64,000 bases of DNA from Prevotella sp. oral taxon 376 (GTDB lineage Bacteria; Bacteroidota; Bacteroidia; Bacteroidales; Bacteroidaceae), in contig NZ_PYXG01000001.1 of assembly GCF_003043945.1 (NCBI RefSeq), forward strand, positions 124,001-188,000, written 5' to 3'. Positions 27,118-39,852 of this stretch are shown here, one piece after another (the stretch's first letter is position 1; each line of letters begins with the position of its first letter). A program made the translations under genes and the position numbers. The notes under the pieces are model-generated. The model saw nothing but the letters and a program-made list of their open reading frames with translations. It had not been told where the DNA came from and made no database searches.

Positions 27118-28567
27118 TAAGCTATATGGAAATCTGATTTTCGAGTTATCCCAGAAAGGACGCCGCGGCTATTCACTTCCCAAGAATCAGTTCGGGCATC
27201 ACGAGATGCCTGCCGACGAGAAGAGGTCTGCCGACGCAGAGCTTCCCGAATGCGATGAGATGACCGTGGTCCGCCATTACACCAACCTAAGCGAGAACAA
27301 CTTTGGTGTGAACAATGGCTTCTATCCCCTCGGCTCGTGTACGATGAAATACAATCCCACTATCAACGAGGAGATCTGCAACCTACCCGCGTTTACCAAC
27401 CTGCATCCCCTCCAACCGCTCGGCACTTGTCAGGGAGCCCTCGAGATTGAGTATAACCTACAACAGGCTCTTGCCGAGATTTCAGGGCTGAGCGACTTTA
27501 CCCTTAACCCCTGCGCAGGTGCCCATGGAGAGCTTACGGGCCTGATGATCATCCGCAGCTATCATCAGGCGCGCCACGACAACAAGCGCACGAAGGTGAT
27601 CGTGCCCGATTCAGCTCACGGTACCAACCCTGCCTCGGCAGCCGTATGCGGACTGGAGATCGTGGAAGTGAAGAGCACGGTCGACGGCCTTGTCGATGTG
27701 GAAGACCTAAAGCCATTGCTCGGCGACGATATTGCCGCCATCATGATGACGAACCCCAACACCCTCGGACTGTTCGAGACAAAGATTCCGGAAATAGAAA
27801 AACTTGTCCACGGATGCGGTGCCCTGATGTATTACGACGGGGCCAACCTGAATCCGATGCTCGGAGCAGCCCGCCCCGGCGACATGGGATTCGATGTCAT
27901 GCACATCAATCTCCACAAGACCTTCTCGACTCCTCATGGCGGAGGAGGACCTGGCAGCGGTCCTGTCGGTGTGCGCGAGGGGCTGGAAGAGTTCCTTCCC
28001 TCGCCCCATGTGGTAAAGGAAGGCGACAAATTCACCCTGGTGGAAAACCATTTCAACCATGTAGGACCTTATTTGGGCAACTTCAGCGTCATCGTCCGTG
28101 CTTATACCTATATATTAACTCTCGGGTATGAGCACCTGAAGAGGGTCGGCCCGCTGGCCACCCTCAACGCCAACTACATCAAGGAATGCCTGAAGGATGC
28201 CTACGAGCTCCCGATCAAAGGCCTCTGCAAGCACGAATTTGTCTTCAACGGACTGAAGGACAAGTCAACCGGCGTTACCACGATGGATATTGCCAAGCGC
28301 CTGCTCGACTTCGGGTATCACGCTCCGACCATCTATTTCCCCCTGCTTTTCCATGAGGCAATGATGATTGAGCCTACTGAGAATGAGAGCAAAGAAACCA
28401 TCGACGGATTCATCGATGTGATGCACCGGATTGCCAAGGAGGCCATCGAGACCCCCGACATCGTAAAGAGCGCACCACACGACGCTCCTATCAGGCGTGT
28501 CGACGATGTGCTTGCCGCAAAGAATCCAATACTAACCTATAAGCAATTGGTAAATGACGAAAACTGA
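27110..28567 (+). CDS. gcvPB: Glycine dehydrogenase (decarboxylating) subunit 2
   Basis: A 485-residue PLP-dependent subunit. The PLP lysine is Lys270 in HINLHKTFSTPHGGGGPGSG, and PDSAHGTNPASAAVCGLE and YDGANLNPM line the cofactor site. ATG 27110 (MNNKLYGNLIFELS) lies inside the end of gcvPA, so translation is coupled. It catalyses decarboxylation of glycine and transfer of the aminomethyl group to GcvH. It overlaps lpdA by 14 bases. Confidence 0.96.
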   Translation: MNNKLYGNLIFELSQKGRRGYSLPKNQFGHHEMPADEKRSADAELPECDEMTVVRHYTNLSENNFGVNNGFYPLGSCTMKYNPTINEEICNLPAFTNLHPLQPLGTCQGALEIEYNLQQALAEISGLSDFTLNPCAGAHGELTGLMIIRSYHQARHDNKRTKVIVPDSAHGTNPASAAVCGLEIVEVKSTVDGLVDVEDLKPLLGDDIAAIMMTNPNTLGLFETKIPEIEKLVHGCGALMYYDGANLNPMLGAARPGDMGFDVMHINLHKTFSTPHGGGGPGSGPVGVREGLEEFLPSPHVVKEGDKFTLVENHFNHVGPYLGNFSVIVRAYTYILTLGYEHLKRVGPLATLNANYIKECLKDAYELPIKGLCKHEFVFNGLKDKSTGVTTMDIAKRLLDFGYHAPTIYFPLLFHEAMMIEPTENESKETIDGFIDVMHRIAKEAIETPDIVKSAPHDAPIRRVDDVLAAKNPILTYKQLVNDEN

Positions 28568-29804
28568 TTTGATTATCATCGGTAGTGGCCCGGGGGGCTA
28601 TCGGGCCGCCCAATATGCCGCGAAGAACGGTCTTCAGGTCATTATCTTTGAAGACAAACATGCGGGGGGAGTATGCCTGAACGAAGGCTGCATCCCCACA
28701 AAATCGCTCGTCCACGACTCTCTGAAAGGCACTCTGTTTGCCGAGGCCATGGAGCGCAAAGCCCAAATCAGCGACCAGCTCCGCAACGGAGTAGAGCTGC
28801 TGATGAAGTCGCCGGGCATTCAGATGATCCATGCTCACGCCTCTTTCAAGGATGCAAAGACCGTGGTAACGCCTGAAGGAGAAGAGTACGAGGCCGACAA
28901 CATCATTATAGCGACGGGTTCTCATTCCAAGATGCCCCCCATTCCGGACATCAACCGCCCGGAAGTAATGACATCCACCGAGCTCCTTGGGCTCAAGGAA
29001 CTGCCAAGGCGACTGGCCATCGTCGGCGCCGGGGTCATCGGCATGGAGTTTGCCTCCACCTTCCATCGCATGGGAGCGGAGGTGGAAGTCTATGAATTCC
29101 TGAAGGAATGCCTTCCCGCGATGGACAAGGATCTTGCCAAGCGACTGCGCAAGTCGATGGAGAAGTCGGGAATCAAGTTTAACATGGGCTTCAGCGTGAG
29201 CTCCATCGAGGCCTTGCATGCCGATGCCGTGCTGGTGGCTACCGGCCGTGGTGCCAATACCGAAGGCCTGAATCTTGAGGCTGCCGGAGTGGCGTTCGAC
29301 CGTCGCGGCATCCCCGTAGACGACAACATGCAGAGCTCCGTGCCCCATATTTATGCCATCGGCGATGTCAACGCCCGCATGATGCTTGCCCACGCAGCCA
29401 CCTTCCAAGGCTTCCGTGCCGTCAACCATATTCTCGGCAAGGAGGACAGGATTCGTCTGGACATTGTCCCCGCGGCGGTGTTTACAAGCCCGGAGATGGC
29501 CTCTGTAGGCATTACCGAGGAGCAGGCCAAGGCCGAAGGGCTGGAATACAGGTCCAAGAAAGGCTTCTACCGCGCCAACGGAAAGGCCTTGGCGGAAGAG
29601 GCCGCCGAAGGCATTGCCAAGATTCTGGTGGATGGAAACGGAAAGATCATAGGCTGCCATGTGCTCGGCGCGCATGCCGCCGACCTCGTGCAGGAGATTA
29701 CCGCGCTGATGAACTTCAACGCCACGCTCGACGATCTGAAGCACATCATCCACATTCACCCCACCCTGAGCGAGATTCTTCAGGACATCGCCATCGACGA
29801 GTGA
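28554..29804 (+). CDS. lpdA: Dihydrolipoyl dehydrogenase (L protein)
   Basis: A 416-residue FAD/NAD-dependent disulfide oxidoreductase. The N-terminal FAD motif IIIGSGPGGYRAAQYA is followed by the redox-active pair Cys41/Cys46 in GGVCLNEGCIPTKSL. The NAD-binding motif is AIVGAGVIGMEFASTF. The C-terminal HIHPTLSE holds the catalytic His-Glu dyad. It is some 40-50 residues shorter than typical Lpd (450-475), with trimming before the second nucleotide domain; all key motifs remain. It reoxidises dihydrolipoyl-GcvH. Its place in the operon suggests a dedicated glycine-cleavage L protein. Confidence 0.95.
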   Translation: MTKTDLIIIGSGPGGYRAAQYAAKNGLQVIIFEDKHAGGVCLNEGCIPTKSLVHDSLKGTLFAEAMERKAQISDQLRNGVELLMKSPGIQMIHAHASFKDAKTVVTPEGEEYEADNIIIATGSHSKMPPIPDINRPEVMTSTELLGLKELPRRLAIVGAGVIGMEFASTFHRMGAEVEVYEFLKECLPAMDKDLAKRLRKSMEKSGIKFNMGFSVSSIEALHADAVLVATGRGANTEGLNLEAAGVAFDRRGIPVDDNMQSSVPHIYAIGDVNARMMLAHAATFQGFRAVNHILGKEDRIRLDIVPAAVFTSPEMASVGITEEQAKAEGLEYRSKKGFYRANGKALAEEAAEGIAKILVDGNGKIIGCHVLGAHAADLVQEITALMNFNATLDDLKHIIHIHPTLSEILQDIAIDE

Positions 29805-29813
29805 TACAGCGCA

Positions 29814-29847
29814 AAGGAGCTATCTGCTAATAGACAGCTCCTTTTTT
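29814..29847 (+). terminator. Terminator of the glycine cleavage operon
   Basis: AAGGAGCT and AGCTCCTT form an 8-bp stem, with some inner pairing, directly followed by a run of six or more T (CCTTTTTTATA). It is 10 bases after the lpdA stop. Confidence 0.88.
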
Positions 29848-29865
29848 ATAGCCCCAAACGAGCCT

Positions 29866-29912
29866 AAAAAGCAATCCCCTTCCCTTTATAAGGAAAGAGG
29901 ATTGTGCCTTTT
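29866..29912 (-). terminator. Terminator of the small Lys/Ala-rich gene
   Basis: On the minus strand, AAGGCACAATCC...GGATTGC folds back through a long interrupted stem with TTATA at its tip, followed by TTTTTAG. It begins about 18 bases past the TAA at 29931. Confidence 0.7.
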
Positions 29913-29930
29913 GCTTGAGAGAGACTCGCC

Positions 29931-30075
29931 TTAAGCAGCTTTCTTAACTGTTTCAGACGCCTTCTTGGTAGCCTTTTTCCTCATCGTGGCAAGCTGCTTG
30001 GTTACCTCCTTTTCGGCGTCCTTGGTTTCGTCGGCGATCTTTCCGGCAGCTTCTTTAGCCGTGGCATTTCTTCAT
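29931..30075 (-). pseudogene. Small Lys/Ala-rich (histone-H1-like) gene with a +1 frameshift
   Basis: From ATG 30075 the minus strand reads MKKCHG then stops. If one T of ATGAAGAAATGCC is dropped, the frame becomes MKKATAKEAAGKIADETKDA and continues ...KQLATMRKKATKKASETVKKAA, stop at 29931. The restored 47-residue product is almost only Lys, Ala, Glu and Thr, a charged helical or coiled peptide like small nucleoid proteins. The gene still has an exact promoter box (30106-30113) and a terminator, so the damage is recent, a sequencing error, or bypassed by frameshifting after the A-run. Too short for ordinary gene calling. Confidence 0.65.
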
Positions 30076-30105
30076 TTCCGCTTGTTTCTCTTGAAATCCA
30101 GCGAA

Positions 30106-30113
30106 CAAATATA
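30106..30113 (-). promoter_or_regulatory. Promoter -7 box of the Lys/Ala-rich gene
   Basis: The minus strand reads TATATTTG, an exact TAnnTTTG match, 30 bases before ATG 30075. Confidence 0.65.
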
Positions 30114-30162
30114 TAGTAATTTATTTGAAAAACAAGCTATTTCGCCAGAAAGACAAACATGC

Positions 30163-30318
30163 TCATTGAAAGTAATTGAAATAAATGAACAACAAGGCTC
30201 CCACGAGCAACATCAGGATAAGGGTCTTGACGAGGCAACTGGCAATCTTCTTCACTACGATGAAACCCACCACGACGGCGATGAGCACAAAGATATAATA
30301 GGCAAAATTATGTTCCAT
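30163..30318 (-). CDS. 51-residue small membrane protein
   Basis: A short gene starting ATG 30318 and ending TGA 30163. The product begins MEHNFAYYIFVLIAVVVGFI and is almost wholly hydrophobic: one membrane helix at about 7-22, a basic turn VVKKIASCLVK, and a second helix at about 31-47 ending YFNYFQ. It has the look of a two-helix hairpin of the inner membrane with the Lys-rich loop in the cytoplasm. It starts 6 bases after the stop of the RluA-type gene, so it should be co-transcribed. Function unknown. Confidence 0.75.
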   Translation of the reverse strand: MEHNFAYYIFVLIAVVVGFIVVKKIASCLVKTLILMLLVGALLFIYFNYFQ

Positions 30319-30324
30319 AGCGGT

Positions 30325-31224
30325 TTATTTGAATAGTTTTCTAAATGCGGAGGGTATCGGCGTCTCGAATTCCACGCGCCGATGGGTTACGGGATGCACG
30401 AAGCAGAGCAGATAGGCATGCAGGCAGAGACGCCCTACGGGGTCGTCGCCATTGCCATATTTGGTATCTCCGCACACGGGATGCCCCATGTCGGCACTGT
30501 GCACGCGAATCTGGTTCTTGCGCCCTGTCTCCAGCCGGAACTCCACCAAGGAATGCTCTGTGGTGCGGTCGAGGACATGGAAGTGGGTAACGGCGTATTT
30601 TCCTCCGTTGTCGACCGGCGACGAGAAGGTTACATAAGCCTTGTTATCCTTCAGCCAATTGGCTATCGTTCCCTCGTCGTCCTCCACCTCACCCGAGACG
30701 ACGGCCACATAGCGACGGTCGTAAACGATGTTGTGCCAGTCGCTTTCGAACATCTGCCCGGTCTGCATATCCTTGGCGTAAATCATCAAACCGGATGTAT
30801 CGCGGTCGAGGCGGTGCACCACATGCGCCGTACATTTCTGCCTCGTCTGGCGGAAATAGTCGTCAAGAATCGATTTCACATTCATCGAACCGTGCCCCGC
30901 CGCCATGCTCAAGACCCCGACATTCTTCTCGACGACCACCAGATAGCGGTCTTCGTAGACGAGTTTCAGATGACGGCTGCGAAACCTCTCGTTGTTTTTC
31001 TTCGAACGGCTGACGCTCAGTTTATCACCTTTTTTCAACAGATGGTCGAACTGTGTCGTCTTCTTGCCATTCACAAGGATGCCATGCCCTTTGAGCGTGG
31101 CCTTTATCTTCGACTTGCTCTCTCCCTTCAGGTTCTCCAGGAGCCATTCCAGAAGGGGCTTGTCATCGGCTACGACGAAGTGGTCGTAGTCGCCTTGCTT
31201 CCCGTTATCGTTGTTTTTTATCAT
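30325..31224 (-). CDS. RluA-family 23S/tRNA pseudouridine synthase
   Basis: A 299-residue cytoplasmic enzyme. An S4-like RNA-binding segment lies at about 22-75 (SKIKATLKGHGILVNGKKTTQFD). The catalytic core has HRLDRDTSGLMIYA (catalytic Asp140) and the RLETGRKNQIRVHSADMGHPVCGD motif. It converts uridine to pseudouridine in rRNA or tRNA; the exact target is not readable. It is followed at 6 bases by a 51-residue membrane protein gene. Confidence 0.93.
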   Translation of the reverse strand: MIKNNDNGKQGDYDHFVVADDKPLLEWLLENLKGESKSKIKATLKGHGILVNGKKTTQFDHLLKKGDKLSVSRSKKNNERFRSRHLKLVYEDRYLVVVEKNVGVLSMAAGHGSMNVKSILDDYFRQTRQKCTAHVVHRLDRDTSGLMIYAKDMQTGQMFESDWHNIVYDRRYVAVVSGEVEDDEGTIANWLKDNKAYVTFSSPVDNGGKYAVTHFHVLDRTTEHSLVEFRLETGRKNQIRVHSADMGHPVCGDTKYGNGDDPVGRLCLHAYLLCFVHPVTHRRVEFETPIPSAFRKLFK

Positions 31225-31231
31225 CTTGTCG

Positions 31232-31240
31232 GCAAAGGTA
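31232..31240 (-). promoter_or_regulatory. Promoter -7 box very close to the RluA-type start
   Basis: The minus strand reads TACCTTTGC, matching TAnnTTTG. Its G lies 8 bases before the ATG at 31224, so the transcript should have almost no leader. Confidence 0.65.
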
Positions 31241-31278
31241 CATAAAACTCGGAGAAACGAGGCGTTTTACCCGAAATT

Positions 31279-32034
31279 TCATTCTTTATTCCGTTTTTTC
31301 CACTTGCATGTCAAGAAGATCGGCCTGTGATCGCTGGCAACGGGCTCAACGGCGACGCCGCGGGCCTGCACCTTCACCTTCCGAAACTGCCGCCCCTGCA
31401 GCACATAGTCAAGCGTCTCCGTGGGAGCGTCGGCAGGAAAAGTCTTGCTGACCGCGGCGGAGAGGATGCGGAAGTCCTTGTCCAGCCTCTTTGTAAAGGC
31501 CGGCGTGGAATCCTCGTTCAGGTCGCCGAGCACGAATACGGGCTTGTCCTTCACATCGCTCACGGCCTCCTGAATCTTCCGGAGCGAGGTCCATCGGTCG
31601 GCATCCGTCAGCGAGAGGTGGGTGCAGCAGACCACATAGTCCCTGAAATCGGCACGCAGCAGCACGCGGGGCTCTTCCGTTCCCGGCAAGGGGTATATGG
31701 AAACGGCGCAAGGTTCCTCCCTGGAGAGGATTCCCACGCCATATTTGCCCCCATCGAAATGAATGGCCGGTGCGAAGATGGCCTTCATGGCCGTGCGCGA
31801 AGCCAGCTCCTCGAGCACATAGCGGCCTCCCGAACGCCGCGTGGCACTGTCCACCTCCTGAAGGGCCACCACATCGGGATGGCAATGATCAATAACCCCG
31901 GCGGTGCGGCCATAGTCAATCTTCTCATCCATTCCCTGGCAATGACGGATGTTATAACTCATCAGCGTGAGTTGCTGGGCGTGCAGCCCAAGGGCACAGG
32001 ACAATGTGCACAGCAACGATAGGATTCTCTTCAT
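31279..32034 (-). CDS. Secreted endonuclease/exonuclease/phosphatase-family protein
   Basis: A 251-residue protein with signal peptide MKRILSLLCTLSCALGLHAQ; the promoter at 32052-32060 confirms the start at 32034 rather than the longer open frame. EEP-fold motifs are SYNIRH, ALQEVDSATRRSG, CCTHLSLTD, VLGDLNEDSTP and a terminal SDHRPIFL with the catalytic His. Such exported Bacteroidetes proteins are metal-dependent phosphodiesterases, often sphingomyelinase- or DNase-like. The substrate is undetermined. Confidence 0.9.
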   Translation of the reverse strand: MKRILSLLCTLSCALGLHAQQLTLMSYNIRHCQGMDEKIDYGRTAGVIDHCHPDVVALQEVDSATRRSGGRYVLEELASRTAMKAIFAPAIHFDGGKYGVGILSREEPCAVSIYPLPGTEEPRVLLRADFRDYVVCCTHLSLTDADRWTSLRKIQEAVSDVKDKPVFVLGDLNEDSTPAFTKRLDKDFRILSAAVSKTFPADAPTETLDYVLQGRQFRKVKVQARGVAVEPVASDHRPIFLTCKWKKRNKE

Positions 32035-32051
32035 GGCAATCGGTTTTTGTT

Positions 32052-32060
32052 GCAAAGATA
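32052..32060 (-). promoter_or_regulatory. Promoter -7 box of the EEP gene
   Basis: The minus strand reads TATCTTTGC, matching TAnnTTTG, 17 bases before ATG 32034. Confidence 0.7.
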
Positions 32061-32241
32061 CATTATTTTTCCGAGAACGGTTTCTTTTCCCATCATTTTT
32101 GGGATATGTAGCCAACTCCCTTCTTAACATTTTTAACTTAACAAAGAATGGGAAGAAGTCTTCTGGAAAAACGCAAACCAGCCTTTGAACCTCATCTCTT
32201 TACGGCCGAAAAGACGAGAAATTGCCGCTGAAAAAGCAGGA

Positions 32242-32307
32242 AGCGGTCTCTTACCGGGTCGTTAACGGCCCTTTGCAAGGTCGGGAGCGGTCAGCTGCCA
32301 AGCTGTT
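32242..32307. repeat. 22-bp-period repeat triad, locus 4
   Basis: Units at 32242-32263, 32264-32285 and 32286-32307 begin AGCGGTC, AACGGCC and AGCGGTC, exactly 22 bp apart. Each has a palindromic centre (for example CCTTTGCAAGG and CAGCTGCCAAGCTG). It lies in the 590-bp divergent gap between the EEP and GH3 genes. Outside this array, the two promoters and a small ATGAG/CTCAT inverted repeat at 32365-32378, nothing else is evident in the gap. Confidence 0.75.
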
Positions 32308-32591
32308 TGCCGCTAAAAGGAAGCCCGAAAGCAACCCTTTAGGCACCAAAAAGCCGACATTCTAATGAGAAAACTCATCATCGGATAATTAAACAATTGG
32401 TTATCAGGTTGTTAGAGAATAGAAAATTCAAAGCCGTTTTGCCGTCAGACCACCATCTCGTGGATTCCGAGGCCTGTTTTGGGAGCCTTTATTTTAACAA
32501 TTCCCGGATTTTAGTTGCAAATTCGCAAGCAAATTCCGCAGAGTGCCTTCTCGTTTTCCCGCTCCTGTTTTGCACTTTTCAGGATAATTCG

Positions 32592-32600
32592 TACCTTTGC
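32592..32600 (+). promoter_or_regulatory. Promoter -7 box of the GH3 gene
   Basis: TACCTTTGC matches TAnnTTTG, 24 bases before ATG 32625. A TTTTGC stretch about 20-25 bp upstream could be the -33 element. Confidence 0.7.
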
Positions 32601-32624
32601 TCCCAATATCATAAAAAATACGAC

Positions 32625-36646
<4,022 letters not shown>

Positions 36647-36653
36647 CCTTCGT

Positions 36654-36670
36654 TTGGCACGGTTTTTGCT
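36654..36670 (+). promoter_or_regulatory. Sigma-54 (RpoN) promoter of grpE-dnaJ
   Basis: TTGGCACGGTTTTTGCT matches the sigma-54 consensus YTGGCACGrNNNTTGCW at every defined position (GG and GC at -24/-12). It lies in the 51-base gap between the ABC-F and grpE genes, with the predicted start at about 36681 and a leader of about 17 bases. No TAnnTTTG box is seen in the gap. Confidence 0.8.
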
Positions 36671-36697
36671 TAAAGGCAGGTAAGAAAACGAATCGAC

Positions 36698-37309
36698 ATG
36701 ACGAAAAAGGAACAGAAGATAGACATCGAAGACCGCAACGCTCCGAAGGGAGAGGAGCAGGAAGAGATAAAGGACACAGTGGAAAACGAGACGCAGGCTC
36801 CCGCCGACAACGAAGAAACACCTGCTGACAAAAAGGCAGGAGAACCGGAAACGGAAGAGGGACTCCTTGCCAAGGCACAGGAAGAAAACGCCAGACTGAA
36901 AGATCAGTTGCTCCGCACGGCGGCAGAATTCGAGAATTACAAGAAGCGCACGCTGAAAGAGAAGACGGAACTCATCCTGAACGGTGGCGAAAAGACCATC
37001 ACCGCCATCCTGCCCGTGCTCGACGATATGGAGCGGGCCGTGGCAAATGCCGACAAGGCAGAAAGCATCGAGGCTGTGGAAGAAGGCTGGGAACTCATTT
37101 TCAAGAAACTCCTGAAGACTCTCGAAAGCATGGGAGTAAAGAAAATGGATACCCAGGGCAAAGACTTCGATGTAGACTATCATGAAGCCATTGCCATGGT
37201 TCCCGGCATGGGCGACGACAAGAAAGGGAAGGTGGTCGACTGTGTGCAGACAGGATACATGCTCAACGACAAGGTAATCAGGCACGCTAAAGTAGCAGTA
37301 GGACAATAA
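36698..37309 (+). CDS. grpE: Nucleotide exchange factor GrpE
   Basis: A 203-residue cytoplasmic co-chaperone. A long acidic N-terminal extension ([15 protein letters not shown]...) precedes the coiled coil at about 57-95 ([20 protein letters not shown]). The GrpE signature [14 protein letters not shown] and the C-terminal beta-domain [16 protein letters not shown] complete it. It releases ADP from DnaK. The stop codon shares one base with the dnaJ ATG. dnaK is not in the window. Confidence 0.97.
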   Translation: MTKKEQKIDIEDRNAPKGEEQEEIKDTVENETQAPADNEETPADKKAGEPETEEGLLAKAQEENARLKDQLLRTAAEFENYKKRTLKEKTELILNGGEKTITAILPVLDDMERAVANADKAESIEAVEEGWELIFKKLLKTLESMGVKKMDTQGKDFDVDYHEAIAMVPGMGDDKKGKVVDCVQTGYMLNDKVIRHAKVAVGQ

Positions 37310-38472
37310 TGGCGAAGAGAGATTACTATGAGGTGCTGGGCATCGGCAAAGGTGCCTCGGAAGAAGAGATCAAGAAGGCGTATCGGAAGATAGCCATCAA
37401 ATACCACCCCGACCGCAACCCCGGCAACAAGCAAGCGGAGGAAAAATTCAAGGAGGCCGCAGAGGCCTATGAGGTTCTGCACGACCCGCAGAAACGACAG
37501 CAGTATGACCAGTTCGGATTCGACGCTCCCGGAGGTTTCGGAAGCAGCGGGTTCGGCGGCCAAGGCTTTGACATGGACGACATCTTCTCCATGTTCGGTG
37601 ATATTTTCGGCGGTCATTCGGGCTTCGGAGGGTTCGGCGGATTCAGCGGAAGCGGCCGTGGCCAGCATGCTCAGTATCGCGGAGCCGACCTCCGGCTGAA
37701 AGTCCGACTGAGCCTTCAGGAGATCGCCACGGGTGTTACCAAAAAGTTCAAGGTGCGCAAGGATATCACCTGCTCGCACTGTCATGGCTCCGGTGCCGAG
37801 GCGGGAAGCGGCTCTGAGACCTGTCCGACATGCGGAGGGCGCGGCGTCGTCGTAAAGACCGTGCGCACCATGCTGGGCATGATGCAGACACAAACGGAGT
37901 GCCCCACCTGTCATGGTGAAGGCACCGTTATCAAAAATAAATGCCACGCATGTAACGGAACAGGTGTCGTGAAAGGAGAAGAGGTGGTTGAAATACAGAT
38001 TCCGGCCGGCGTTGCCGATGGCATGGTTGTAAATGTGCCGGGTAAAGGAAATACCGGTCCGCACAACGGAATCAACGGAAACATCCAAGTCTACATAGAA
38101 GAGGAAGAGAACGACACTTTCGTGCGCGACGGTCAGGATGTCATCTATAACCTGTTGCTTGACTTCCCGACGGCAGCCTTGGGTGGTGAGGTCGAGATTC
38201 CTACCATCGAGGGAACGAAGGTCAAAATAAAGATAGAGCCTGGAACACAGCCCGGAAAAACCCTCCGACTGCGCGGCAAAGGACTTCCCGCGGTGCAAGG
38301 CTACGGATCGGGCAAGGGCGACTTGGTAGTAAACATCAGTGTCTATATACCCAAGACGCTCATCCGGGAAGAACGGGAAGCCATCGAGAAGTTTCGTGAG
38401 AGCGAGAACTTCAAGGGCGACCTCTCAACGAAGAAATCCATCTTCGACAAATTCAAGAACTATTTCAGTTAA
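37309..38472 (+). CDS. dnaJ: Chaperone DnaJ
   Basis: A 387-residue type I Hsp40. The J domain (1-70) carries HPD at 33-35, a Gly/Phe-rich region covers about 75-125, and four zinc-finger repeats ([32 protein letters not shown]) follow at about 155-225, then the substrate-binding C-terminal domains. It delivers clients to DnaK and stimulates its ATPase. Translationally coupled to grpE through a TAATG overlap; folC follows after only 2 bases. Confidence 0.98.
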   Translation: MAKRDYYEVLGIGKGASEEEIKKAYRKIAIKYHPDRNPGNKQAEEKFKEAAEAYEVLHDPQKRQQYDQFGFDAPGGFGSSGFGGQGFDMDDIFSMFGDIFGGHSGFGGFGGFSGSGRGQHAQYRGADLRLKVRLSLQEIATGVTKKFKVRKDITCSHCHGSGAEAGSGSETCPTCGGRGVVVKTVRTMLGMMQTQTECPTCHGEGTVIKNKCHACNGTGVVKGEEVVEIQIPAGVADGMVVNVPGKGNTGPHNGINGNIQVYIEEEENDTFVRDGQDVIYNLLLDFPTAALGGEVEIPTIEGTKVKIKIEPGTQPGKTLRLRGKGLPAVQGYGSGKGDLVVNISVYIPKTLIREEREAIEKFRESENFKGDLSTKKSIFDKFKNYFS

Positions 38473-38474
38473 GG

Positions 38475-39746
38475 ATGACTTACGAGGAAACCGTACAGTA
38501 CCTATACGATAGCACCCCTGTCTTCGAACATGTGGGTGCTTCTGCTTATAAGGAGGGCCTGCAGAACACGCTGGCCATGGACGAACACTTCGGTCATCCA
38601 CATCGCCAATATAAGACCATCCATATTGCGGGAACCAATGGAAAAGGCTCCTGCTCGCACACCCTGGCCGCAATCCTCCAAGCAAAAGGACTGAAAGTCG
38701 GGCTGTATACCTCACCTCACCTCGTAGACTTTCGTGAGCGTATCCGCATCAACGGGGAAATGATTTCCAAGGAAGAAGTTGTCAAATTCGTCGAAACCGA
38801 GCGTCCTTTCTTCGAGCCGCTCCACCCCTCTTTCTTTGAACTGACCACCGCGTTGGCATTCAAATACTTTGCGGAACAGAAAGTGGACATAGCCGTGATA
38901 GAGGTCGGGCTCGGAGGTCGCCTGGACTGTACCAATATCATCACCCCCATCTTATCAGTCATCACAAACATCAGCCTCGATCACACGCAATTTCTCGGCA
39001 ACACGCTGGCTAAGATTGCTGGAGAAAAAGCAGGGATCATCAAAAGAGACATTCCCGTAGTTATCGGAGAGGCCACCTTGGAGACCAAACCCATATTCTT
39101 GCGCAAGGCCGAAGAAATGAATGCGCCCGTCTGTTTTGCGGAAGAAGAGCAAGAGGTGATTTCCTCCAAACCAACTGCCAATGGCGGCAGAGACTATCAG
39201 ACTCGAAGCTTCGGCACGCTGCATGGAGAACTTGGGGGACTTTATCAAGAGAAAAATACCAACACCATTCTCTGCGTACTGAAATATTTGAACATTAACT
39301 CTATAGAAGATATATCCGAAGGTTTTGACAAAGTATCGGAACTCACGGGGCTTATGGGGCGCTGGCAACAGCTGAAAAGCCATCCGCAAGTCATCTGCGA
39401 TACGGGACACAATGTCGGCGGATGGCAGTATCTTGCCCCCCAAATCAAGGCTCAGAGGTGCAGGACACTACGCATCGTCTTCGGAATGGTAGACGACAAG
39501 GATATCGACACCGTGATGAGTCTTCTGCCGAAGGAGGCCGTCTATTATTGGACACAGTCCTCGTCAAAACGATCCATCTCGGTTGAAAAAGTCGCCGAAA
39601 AAGCAAAACGGCATGAACTAAAGGGGAAAAGCTATCCTTCCGTTATAGAAGCATACGGTAACGCTTTGGACGAATCGGGGCAGGATGACTTTATTTTTGT
39701 CGGTGGAAGCAGCTATATCGTTGCCGATTTGCTCGCTTCCATTTAA
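38475..39746 (+). CDS. folC: Folylpolyglutamate synthase / dihydrofolate synthase
   Basis: A 423-residue cytoplasmic Mur-ligase-fold enzyme. The P-loop is IAGTNGKGSCSHTLA; SPHLVDFRERIRING, VIEVGLGGRLDCTN and SLDHTQFLGNTLAKIAGEKAGI are diagnostic. DTGHNVGGW is the C-terminal domain motif. It adds glutamate to dihydropteroate or folates with ATP. It directly abuts dnaJ, so it probably shares the grpE-dnaJ transcript even though the functions are unrelated. Confidence 0.96.
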   Translation: MTYEETVQYLYDSTPVFEHVGASAYKEGLQNTLAMDEHFGHPHRQYKTIHIAGTNGKGSCSHTLAAILQAKGLKVGLYTSPHLVDFRERIRINGEMISKEEVVKFVETERPFFEPLHPSFFELTTALAFKYFAEQKVDIAVIEVGLGGRLDCTNIITPILSVITNISLDHTQFLGNTLAKIAGEKAGIIKRDIPVVIGEATLETKPIFLRKAEEMNAPVCFAEEEQEVISSKPTANGGRDYQTRSFGTLHGELGGLYQEKNTNTILCVLKYLNINSIEDISEGFDKVSELTGLMGRWQQLKSHPQVICDTGHNVGGWQYLAPQIKAQRCRTLRIVFGMVDDKDIDTVMSLLPKEAVYYWTQSSSKRSISVEKVAEKAKRHELKGKSYPSVIEAYGNALDESGQDDFIFVGGSSYIVADLLASI

Positions 39747-39787
39747 TTGTTTTTAACGATAACACCAATACATTTTATTCATAGAAA

Positions 39788-39819
39788 TTTGTAATATTCA
39801 TTTTTTTTGAGTTACTTTG
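39788..39819 (+). promoter_or_regulatory. Promoter of the galM-transporter-galK operon
   Basis: TTTG at 39788-39791 (-33) and TTACTTTG at 39812-39819 (-7, one mismatch to TAnnTTTG) are separated by 20 bp. They lie 33 bases before ATG 39853 in the gap after folC. Confidence 0.55.
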
Positions 39820-39852
39820 CATGAAAGTAGACAACTAAAAACTTTGAATATT

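Noticed and set aside
29965..30336. Plus-strand 123-codon open frame
   Set aside because: Antisense to the Lys/Ala-rich gene and the 51-residue membrane protein, both of which have better support.
32397..32624. N-terminal extension of the GH3 gene
   Set aside because: The -7 box at 32592-32600 and a clean signal peptide at 32625 show the extension is not translated.
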